Source: GCA-002840305 sp964609365 (GTDB lineage Bacteria > Patescibacteriota > Patescibacteriia > Patescibacteriales > UBA12465). Taken from it: a stretch of DNA of 7,735 bases. The translations under genes were made by a program, and so were the position numbers. The notes beneath the pieces are model-generated. The model did not search any database and was not told the origin of the DNA. It saw nothing but the letters and a program-made list of their open reading frames with translations. The stretch is from positions 1 to 7,735 of the forward strand of contig CAZSRC010000034.1 in assembly GCA_964609365.1 (NCBI GenBank), read 5' to 3'. Of this stretch, positions 1-5,805 are shown piece after piece (position 1 is the stretch's first letter; each line of letters begins with the position of its first letter).

Positions 1-1260
1 TTGGTTAATTATTTAACCAGGGAGACAGCAAAGATTAAAGATAAGGTGCCTAAACTACTAGCTAATATTCTAGGCCTAAAGATTATTAGTAGTTTTATTA
101 TTTTATTAGTAGTTTTTTTATTTATTAATATTTTTGGTGGTCATGATACATTAACTAGGCAACTTATATATATTTCTTCAATATGTATGATTTTGGACTC
201 TTTTACTTTGACTTTTTTCGGATCAGCACGTGGTTTTCATAATTTAAAATATGAAAGTATTTCGTCGGTTATTTTTCAGTTAATAGTTTTAGGTTTTGGT
301 TGGTTATTTTTATTTTTAGGTTTTGATTTGAGAGTTATCATGTTGTCCTTAGTTTTTGCTAGCTTCTTTAATTTTATTTATTCCTTCTTAATTTTAAAAT
401 TTAAAATAAAAATACCATTATTTATAGCTTTTGATTTTTATTTTATAAAAAAAATATTAATACTTAGTCTACCATTTGCCTTATATGGAATATTTCAAAG
501 ACTTTATACATATTTAGACTCAGTTCTTCTTTCTTTTTTTTCAGGAGATTATTATGTTGGTATATATCAAATTTCATTTAAAATAATTTTTGCTTTGCAG
601 TTTTTACCAATGGCCTTCATTGCCTCACTTTATCCAGCAATGAGCTATTATTGGTTAAATAATAAGGTTCAACTAAATATTGCCTTTAGAAGATCTTTGG
701 ACTATTTATTATTGATTTCCATGCCAATTTCAGTTGCAATATTTTTACTAGCCGATAAAATAATTTTAATATTTAAAGATGGCTATACTGAGTCCACTTG
801 GCCACTTAAAATATCCATCCTATCGTTAATATTTATTTTTATTAATTTTCCAATAGGTTCCTTACTTAATGCATGTGATAGGCAGTCTAAAAATACAAAA
901 AATATGTTTTTAGTATTAATTTTCGCCATTATTTTAAACTTAATATTAATTCCAAATTTTCAGGCTATTGGAGCCTCCATTGTTGTTCTTCTTAGTAATT
1001 TTTTAATGTTTATTTTGGGTATTTTTGAGTGTAGAAAAATAATTGAGTATAGATTTAAAGATAATTTTTTTAGTTTTTTAAAAATTCTTAGTTCATCTTT
1101 ATTGATGGGGATTCTTATTCTATTACTCTCTAATTTTATTAATATATTTTTGCTTTGTTTTATAGCGATGATTTTTTATTTTATTGTTTTATATATTTTT
1201 GGTGCTTTTAAAAAGGCTGATTTAGTTTATATATTTAATTCATTTAAAAAATCTAATTAA
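1..1260 (+). CDS. Wzx/RfbX-type polysaccharide flippase, 5' partial
   Basis: This is an integral membrane protein of the MATE-like oligosaccharide/polysaccharide flippase superfamily, which moves lipid-linked glycan units from the inner to the outer face of the cytoplasmic membrane. The visible 419 residues carry about eleven hydrophobic segments (for example near 28-46, 88-107, 110-131, 150-165, 232-257, 270-288, 300-320, 324-341, 360-380 and 382-401). Family-like stretches are the RETA motif near 7-10, the ARGFHNLKYESI region at 76-87, the YLDSVLLSFFSGDYYVGIYQ region at 171-190, LPMAFIASLYPAMS at 202-215, and LIPNFQAIGAS at 316-326. The reading frame is open from base 1. RETA normally follows two N-terminal helices, so the first TTG is probably an internal Leu codon and roughly 60-80 residues are missing upstream (inference). 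A glycosyltransferase starts 2 bases after its stop, which supports a role in glycan export. The substrate cannot be read from the sequence. Confidence 0.85.
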   Translation: MVNYLTRETAKIKDKVPKLLANILGLKIISSFIILLVVFLFINIFGGHDTLTRQLIYISSICMILDSFTLTFFGSARGFHNLKYESISSVIFQLIVLGFGWLFLFLGFDLRVIMLSLVFASFFNFIYSFLILKFKIKIPLFIAFDFYFIKKILILSLPFALYGIFQRLYTYLDSVLLSFFSGDYYVGIYQISFKIIFALQFLPMAFIASLYPAMSYYWLNNKVQLNIAFRRSLDYLLLISMPISVAIFLLADKIILIFKDGYTESTWPLKISILSLIFIFINFPIGSLLNACDRQSKNTKNMFLVLIFAIILNLILIPNFQAIGASIVVLLSNFLMFILGIFECRKIIEYRFKDNFFSFLKILSSSLLMGILILLLSNFINIFLLCFIAMIFYFIVLYIFGAFKKADLVYIFNSFKKSN

Positions 1261-1262
1261 CT

Positions 1263-2360
1263 ATGAAATTTCTACTAGTAACATTAGAATATTTTCCTTT
1301 TAAGGGTGGGGTTGCTAATTATTATACTAACTTGGTTCATTATTGGCCAAAGTCTAGTCAGATTTTTGTTTTACATAATAACAAAAATAATCTTTTGTTT
1401 TCTATCCCTCTTTTTTCATGGTTAAAATCTATATTTAAATTTTATCATTTTATAAAAAAAAATAAAATAAATCATGTAATTGTTGGACATATTTTACCAC
1501 TAGGTATCCCAGTTTTTTTATTAAGCTTTTTCCTGAATATAAAGTATACAGTGATTCTTCATGGTATGGACTTTTCTTTTTCTATTAGAACCAGGAGGAA
1601 GTCTTGGATTAGTAAAAAAATATTAAATAGGGCCAGTTCTATTATTTGCGCTAATTCTTATGTGGCTTCCTTGTGCTCCGAGTCTTTAAATGAAAAAAAT
1701 AAAATTTCTGTATTTAATCCCGGGGTTGAAGATTTTTCATCCATAGATCAAGTTTTTATAGACAAGATTAAAAATGATTACAAATTAAATAATAAAAAAG
1801 TATTATTTAGCTTGGGCAGGCTAGTTAAGAGAAAGGGTTTTGATATGTTAATAAAATCTTTAAAAATTATTTTAGAAAAAAATAAAATTAATAATATTAT
1901 ATATTTCATTGCCGGTGATGGTCCAGATAGAGAATATCTTAAAAAATTAGCCGAAGATGAGGTAGGTTCTGATTATTATAAATATATTGTTTTTTTGGGG
2001 CCCATAAGCGAGTCTCAAAAATGGTCATTATTTTCTTTGTGTGATATATTTACTATGCCATCTAGGGATATAGATGGTGATTTTGAGGGTTTTGGTATAG
2101 TTTATCTCGAGGCTAATTTAGTAAAGAGGGCTGTTATAGCTGGTAAAAGTGGTGGTGTTGGTGATGCTGTTTTACATAATTACAATGGCTTACTAGTAAA
2201 CCCCCTAGATGAAAATGAAATATCAAAATCAATTTTAAGCCTTCTAGATGATGAAAGTCTAAGAATAAAGCTTGGGGAGCAGGGAAGAGAAAGAGCTCTA
2301 AATGATTTTAACTGGAAAAATCAGGTTGAAAAAATTTATTCCTTTTTATTACAAAAATAA
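1263..2360 (+). CDS. GT4-family glycosyltransferase (GT-B fold)
   Basis: This is a cytoplasmic or membrane-associated retaining glycosyltransferase that probably adds a sugar from a nucleotide-sugar donor to a growing lipid-linked glycan. The N-terminal Rossmann-like half has the GGVANYY acceptor-side loop (15-21) and HGMD (100-103). The C-terminal donor-binding half has SLGRLVKRKG (183-192, with the Arg and Lys that contact donor phosphates), AGDGPDREYL (217-226), and the E-x7-E signature EGFGIVYLE (275-283) after the RDIDGDF segment. At 365 residues the length is normal for the family. The RDIDGDFEGFG form resembles PimB/mannosyltransferase-like GT4 enzymes, but the sugar is not determinable. 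The ATG lies 2 bases after the flippase stop, with no Shine-Dalgarno motif in front. An A9 tract lies in the coding region at 1454-1462. Fold and family are secure; the exact linkage is unknown. Confidence 0.9.
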   Translation: MKFLLVTLEYFPFKGGVANYYTNLVHYWPKSSQIFVLHNNKNNLLFSIPLFSWLKSIFKFYHFIKKNKINHVIVGHILPLGIPVFLLSFFLNIKYTVILHGMDFSFSIRTRRKSWISKKILNRASSIICANSYVASLCSESLNEKNKISVFNPGVEDFSSIDQVFIDKIKNDYKLNNKKVLFSLGRLVKRKGFDMLIKSLKIILEKNKINNIIYFIAGDGPDREYLKKLAEDEVGSDYYKYIVFLGPISESQKWSLFSLCDIFTMPSRDIDGDFEGFGIVYLEANLVKRAVIAGKSGGVGDAVLHNYNGLLVNPLDENEISKSILSLLDDESLRIKLGEQGRERALNDFNWKNQVEKIYSFLLQK

Positions 2361-2374
2361 TATTAAAATAAAAA

Positions 2375-3076
2375 ATGATCTCAATAATTATCCCAGTTTT
2401 CAATGGGGAAAAAACTTTAATTGATACTATAAAAAGCATTGAAAAACAAACTTTTCAAAATTTTGAAGTTATTATAGTTAATGATGGTTCAACTGATAAA
2501 ACTGCATTAGTTTTTGAAAAGTTTGCTATTAAAAATAAATTAATTAATGATTATTATTTTATAAATCAAAGTAATAAAGGTGCTCCAGCTGCCAGAAATA
2601 GAGGTTTTAAAGAATCTAGAGGATCTTATTTATTTTTTTGTGATGATGATGCTGTTTTAAGACCAGATGCGCTAGAGGTGATGTTGAGAGAGTTAAGTAA
2701 CAATCCTAGCGCGGCCTATGTTTATCCTTCATTTTATTGGGGTAGAAGGTTATTTAAGTTATGGCCCTTTAGCGTAGAAAGATTAAAAAAAATGCCATAT
2801 ATCCATACTATGGCATTAATTAAGAGAGAGCGTTTTCCTGATACTGGTTGGGACGAGAGTATTAAGAAATTTCAAGACTGGGATCTGTGGTTAACCATGA
2901 TGGAAAATGGACAATATGGTTTTTTTATAGACGAACCTTTATTTAAAATAAAAACTGGTGGAGGAATTAGTTCTTGGTTGCCATCTTTTTCTTATAAATA
3001 TTTACCATTTTTAAAAACTGTAAAAAAATATAACAAAGCAATGGCAATTATAAAAGAAAAACATAAACTATTATGA
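2375..3076 (+). CDS. GT2-family glycosyltransferase (GT-A fold)
   Basis: This is a cytoplasmic inverting glycosyltransferase using a nucleotide-sugar donor. The N-terminus is a typical GT-A start, ISIIIPVFNGEKTL (2-15), followed by VNDGSTD (35-41), KGAPAARNRG (68-77), and a DDD metal-binding site at 90-92 (the DxD motif, in FFCDDDAVLRPD). QDWDLWL (167-173) stands where many GT2 enzymes have EDWDLWL, with D168 the probable catalytic base. At 233 residues it is essentially the catalytic domain alone, with a short basic C-terminal tail and no membrane helix. The 14-base gap after the GT4 gene is A/T only and has no Shine-Dalgarno motif. Its TGA stop overlaps the next ATG (ATGA at 3073-3076), which points to translational coupling. 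It probably adds a sugar to the same glycan as the GT4 enzyme (inference from context); donor and acceptor are unknown. Confidence 0.9.
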   Translation: MISIIIPVFNGEKTLIDTIKSIEKQTFQNFEVIIVNDGSTDKTALVFEKFAIKNKLINDYYFINQSNKGAPAARNRGFKESRGSYLFFCDDDAVLRPDALEVMLRELSNNPSAAYVYPSFYWGRRLFKLWPFSVERLKKMPYIHTMALIKRERFPDTGWDESIKKFQDWDLWLTMMENGQYGFFIDEPLFKIKTGGGISSWLPSFSYKYLPFLKTVKKYNKAMAIIKEKHKLL

Positions 3077-4584
3077 TTAATTTTATTTTAGAAAAAAAGA
3101 AATATATATTTTTAATTTTTTTAGCACTTATTTTTTTTGATGCCCTGTCTTTTATTTCTTATTTTTATCCAATTATAAATACTTTAGTTTTTGTTTTTTT
3201 ATTAGTTGTATTTTTATTTTTATCTATATATAGATTCAAATATTCTATTTATTTTGTTTTTGCCGAATTATTCTCCAATTCAATGGGATATGTTTTTTAT
3301 TTAGAGAATTCTAGTTTTAAAATATCTTTAAGAATAGCGCTCTGGCTAATAATTATTTCCGTTTCTTTGGCAAAAATTTTATTTGAGTTTTTCAAAAATA
3401 AAAAAACTTTTTTAGACAGATATTCAAAAATGCCATTATTGAAGAATTTTTTAATATTATTTTTATTTATAGCCTTTTCTTTGGTGTTTGGAATTTTTAA
3501 AAATGGTTTTAGTGATGCATTTTTTGATTTTAATGCCTGGCTATATTTTGCCCTAATTATTCCTTTTTATTATATTATCTCTTCTTTTAATGGCGATAAT
3601 AATAAGAAAGAGCGATTTAAACTAGGTTTAGTTTGCGTTTTTTTATCATCTGTTTTGTTTTTAATTTTTAAATCACTCTTATTTCTTTTTTTATTTTCTC
3701 ATAATTTGCAATTTATTATATCTGATATTTATTATTGGACAAGATTACATTATTTGGGTGAGATAACTGCCATGAGTGGTGGATTTTATAGAATTTTTTT
3801 ACAATCTCAGATTTTTATTTTATTAGCCTTTATTATTTCTATTAGTTTTTGGACCTCAGTTAAATATAAAAAAAATAAAATATATTTATTTATATTTTTG
3901 TCATTTTTATCATCAACCCTGATTCTAAGTTTTTCTCGTAGCTTTTGGTTGGCTGGTTTTTGTGTTTTGGCAATATTATTTTTATTTTTATGGGTTAATT
4001 TTACCTTTAAAAAAATGGCCCAAGCATTACTAATCGCTATTACTAGTTTTGTGGTTGGATTTTTAATTGTTTTATCTATTGTTAATTTTCCTTGGCCAAA
4101 ATCATCTGTAAGTTTTAATTTAGATTCAATTTCAGAAAGAGCTAATATTAGTTCTGGTGAATCAGCTATATCTTCTCGTTGGGCTTTATTAGAAGTTATG
4201 AAGGGCGATATTTATACTAATATTTTATTAGGCAGAGGTTTTGGTGCTAGACTTGAATATAAATCTAGTGATCCGCGCGTCCTAGAGAGAAGTGCTGATG
4301 GGATTTATTCTACCTATGCATTTGAATGGGGTTGGTTTGATATTTGTTTGAAATTAGGATTATTTGGATTAGCATCTTATCTCTTACTTTTGTTTATTAT
4401 TATTAAAAATTTATTCCAATCTTTCACCAGCAGTGGTAATTTCATTTATTTATCGTTAATTTTATCTTTATTTGCCTTAATAATAGTTAATTTTTTTACT
4501 CCTTACCTAAATCATCCACTGGGAATTGGTTTTTTAATCTTAATTGTTTTATTTTTTTCTGATAATAAGGTATGTTTAAAATAA
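3073..4584 (+). CDS. Wzy / O-antigen ligase-like membrane protein
   Basis: This 503-residue protein has about 11-13 predicted membrane helices and a large non-membrane loop, the layout of Wzy polymerases and WaaL/PglL-type O-antigen ligases (Wzy_C/O-antigen_lig family). Family-like signals are SFSRSFWLAG (286-295), corresponding to the conserved Ser-Arg helix, then a hydrophilic, presumably external loop at about 338-423 containing ISERANISSGESAISSRWAL (353-372) and LLGRGFGARLEY (385-396), then FEWGWFDICLKLGLFGL (417-433) leading into the last helices. Such proteins polymerise undecaprenyl-linked oligosaccharides or transfer them to an acceptor. Polymerase and ligase cannot be told apart from sequence this divergent. 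It starts inside the GT2 stop (ATGA overlap), and its last 13 bases overlap the TraX-family gene, so it sits tightly inside the glycan operon. Confidence 0.82.
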   Translation: MINFILEKKKYIFLIFLALIFFDALSFISYFYPIINTLVFVFLLVVFLFLSIYRFKYSIYFVFAELFSNSMGYVFYLENSSFKISLRIALWLIIISVSLAKILFEFFKNKKTFLDRYSKMPLLKNFLILFLFIAFSLVFGIFKNGFSDAFFDFNAWLYFALIIPFYYIISSFNGDNNKKERFKLGLVCVFLSSVLFLIFKSLLFLFLFSHNLQFIISDIYYWTRLHYLGEITAMSGGFYRIFLQSQIFILLAFIISISFWTSVKYKKNKIYLFIFLSFLSSTLILSFSRSFWLAGFCVLAILFLFLWVNFTFKKMAQALLIAITSFVVGFLIVLSIVNFPWPKSSVSFNLDSISERANISSGESAISSRWALLEVMKGDIYTNILLGRGFGARLEYKSSDPRVLERSADGIYSTYAFEWGWFDICLKLGLFGLASYLLLLFIIIKNLFQSFTSSGNFIYLSLILSLFALIIVNFFTPYLNHPLGIGFLILIVLFFSDNKVCLK

Positions 4585-5198
4585 TTGCCATTATTTCAAT
4601 GTTACTTGATCATATTGGTTTTGTTTTCTTTCCTGAGCATATTATTTTTAGAGTTATTGGTAGAATAGCATTTCCAATTTTTGCTTTTGGTATTTCATAC
4701 GGCTACCTTAAAAGTAAAAATATTTTTAATTACGGAAAAAGAATTTTTTTATTGGCTATAATCTCTCAGCCAATATTTTTTTTAGTTTTTAATTCTAATT
4801 ATTTAAATATTTGCTTCACTTTATTATTCGGATTAATTTCTATTTATATATATGATAAACAAAAAAATAATTTAATTAAATTTTCTTTAATATCGGCCTT
4901 GTTAATATTTTCTGAATTTTTTTATTTTGAATATGGTGCTTATGGAATATTGATGATTCTTTTTTTCTTTATTTTTAGAGATAGGTTGTTTTTATTAGTA
5001 TCACAGTCGGCTTTAATTTTGTTTTTTACTCTAATCAACCCAGCTAAAATTATTAATATATTTGCTATTATTGTTATATTTTTTATTTATTTTTTTAAAA
5101 AATATGACTTTAAGATAAATAAAAATTTTCAATATTTATTTTATCCAGTACACTTGATTATTATTTATTTATTGGGTAGTTTATATGGGATATTTTAG
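4572..5198 (+). CDS. TraX-family membrane protein, probable acyl/acetyltransferase
   Basis: This is a small polytopic membrane protein (208 residues, about 7-8 hydrophobic segments). Motifs match the TraX family: ISMLLDHIG (8-16), RVIGRIAFPIFAFGIS (27-42), NICFTLLFGL (79-88), FEYGAYGIL (119-127), and a C-terminal FYPVHLIIIYL (190-200). In the F plasmid, TraX N-acetylates pilin. Chromosomal homologues are mostly uncharacterised and distantly resemble membrane acyltransferases (family knowledge). The ATG lies in another frame within the last 13 bases of the wzy-like gene. An AAGG one base before the ATG is too close to act as a normal ribosome binding site, so translation is probably coupled to the upstream gene. 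The position suggests acetylation of the exported glycan or of a surface protein (inference). No conjugation genes are seen nearby. Family assignment is good; function is uncertain. Confidence 0.85.
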   Translation: MFKIIAIISMLLDHIGFVFFPEHIIFRVIGRIAFPIFAFGISYGYLKSKNIFNYGKRIFLLAIISQPIFFLVFNSNYLNICFTLLFGLISIYIYDKQKNNLIKFSLISALLIFSEFFYFEYGAYGILMILFFFIFRDRLFLLVSQSALILFFTLINPAKIINIFAIIVIFFIYFFKKYDFKINKNFQYLFYPVHLIIIYLLGSLYGIF

Positions 5199-5213
5199 TC
5201 TTGCAGAGTCTTG
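5197..5213 (+). repeat. 7-base direct repeat, 10-base period, at promoter
   Basis: AGTCTTG occurs at 5197-5203 and again at 5207-5213, separated by CAG. The centre-to-centre distance is 10 bases, about one helical turn, which would place both copies on the same face of the DNA. The second copy overlaps the -35 box of the candidate promoter, and the first begins inside the TraX stop codon. This layout would suit a dimeric regulator, but no regulator is known for it here and the repeat is short. Confidence 0.4.
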
Positions 5214-5239
5214 TCATATTTTATTTAATAGTGTATCAT
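5211..5239 (+). promoter_or_regulatory. Candidate sigma70-type promoter upstream of greA
   Basis: TTGTCA at 5211-5216 and TATCAT at 5234-5239 are separated by exactly 17 bases. Each hexamer has one or two mismatches to consensus, and the boxes contain more G/C than the surrounding A/T-rich DNA. Transcription would start near 5246, giving a leader of about 90 bases before greA. A second, weaker pair (TTGCAG at 5201-5206 with TTTAAT at 5224-5229, also 17 apart) overlaps it. The location, just after the glycan operon and ahead of the housekeeping genes, is where a promoter is expected. AT-rich DNA makes chance matches common, so this rests mainly on the -35 box and spacing. Confidence 0.5.
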
Positions 5240-5262
5240 TTAAACATCAATTTAATAATTAT

Positions 5263-5292
5263 AAGAAATGATCAGGTTTCTTTATTTTTTTT
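5263..5292 (+). terminator. Weak candidate intrinsic terminator or leader hairpin
   Basis: AAGAAA (5263-5268) can pair with TTTCTT (5277-5282) across an 8-base loop, and the arm is followed by T, A and a run of eight Ts (5285-5292), then more Ts at 5295-5301. The stem is only 6 pairs with a single G-C pair, so it is weak. It could end the glycan operon transcript about 65 bases after the TraX stop. It lies downstream of the candidate promoter at 5211-5239, so if that promoter is used the hairpin would sit in the greA leader. Confidence 0.3.
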
Positions 5293-5300
5293 AATTTTTT

Positions 5301-5309
5301 TGATATTAT
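5301..5309 (+). promoter_or_regulatory. Possible extended -10 element close to greA
   Basis: TGATATTAT fits the extended -10 pattern TGn followed by TATTAT (one mismatch to TATAAT). There is no recognisable -35 box at the right distance (5281-5286 reads TTTATT), which extended -10 promoters can tolerate. A start near 5316 would give a leader of about 20 bases and would lie after the T tract of the candidate terminator. Such matches are frequent in DNA of this composition, hence the low confidence. Confidence 0.25.
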
Positions 5310-5336
5310 AAAAGAAAAAGAGCTGATTTTAAAATT

Positions 5337-5795
5337 ATGAACGAACAAATAATTACTCGTGAAGGATATAAAAAACTTAAAGATGAGTTGGATTTTTTAA
5401 GTATTAGCAAAAGAAGAGAGATAGCCGAGAGAATAGAGAGGGCTAAGGAATTAGGGGATTTAAGTGAAAATGCTGAATATAGCGAAGCTAAAGATTCTCA
5501 AGCGTTGAATGAAGGTAGAATTTTGGAGTTGAGCGCTATTTTAAAAAATGTAACAATTGTGGACACTGCTCCTGGTAAGGGAAAGATAGACATGGGGTCA
5601 AGGGTTAAGGTTTTATTTTCTGGTAAAGAAAAAGAATATGAAATAGTTAGCTTTAATGAGGCTGATCCTGTAAATGGTAAAATATCAAATGAGTCTCCTT
5701 TAGGTATGTCTTTTTTGGGTAAAAAAAAGGGTGATGAATTTGAAGTTGATACTCCAAGGGGTCTTCTTAAATATAAAATAATAGATATAAAATAA
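5337..5795 (+). CDS. greA: Transcription elongation factor GreA
   Basis: GreA enters the secondary channel of RNA polymerase and stimulates cleavage of backtracked RNA, releasing stalled complexes. The 152-residue product has the expected two parts. The N-terminal coiled-coil hairpin (about 1-75) carries ITREGYKKLKDEL at the start and GDLSENAEY at its tip, where D41 and E44 are the acidic residues that position the catalytic magnesium. The C-terminal FKBP-like domain (about 84-152) contains SPLGMSFLGKKKGDEFEV. The length is close to the 158 residues of E. coli GreA. The ATG gives the usual start; the nearest purine-rich stretch (AAAAAGAG, ending 14 bases upstream) is too far and too weak to be a clear ribosome binding site. 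It is the first gene of the housekeeping run and ends 10 bases before lysS. Confidence 0.97.
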   Translation: MNEQIITREGYKKLKDELDFLSISKRREIAERIERAKELGDLSENAEYSEAKDSQALNEGRILELSAILKNVTIVDTAPGKGKIDMGSRVKVLFSGKEKEYEIVSFNEADPVNGKISNESPLGMSFLGKKKGDEFEVDTPRGLLKYKIIDIK

Positions 5796-5805
5796 TTTAA
5801 TAAAT

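Noticed and set aside
1..3. TTG at base 1 as the true start of the flippase gene
   Set aside because: The protein begins in the middle of the conserved family N-terminal region, lacking the first helices, so the frame almost certainly continues upstream of the window.
3073..3076. Possible UGA-to-glycine recoding, as in Gracilibacteria and Absconditabacteria
   Set aside because: No gene has an in-frame TGA, and the GT2 gene ends at a TGA that forms a normal ATGA overlap with the next gene, so the standard code fits.
5326..5335. Perfect 10-base palindrome ATTTTAAAAT just before the greA start
   Set aside because: It is pure A/T in DNA where such palindromes are common by chance, and it is too short and weak to call an operator.
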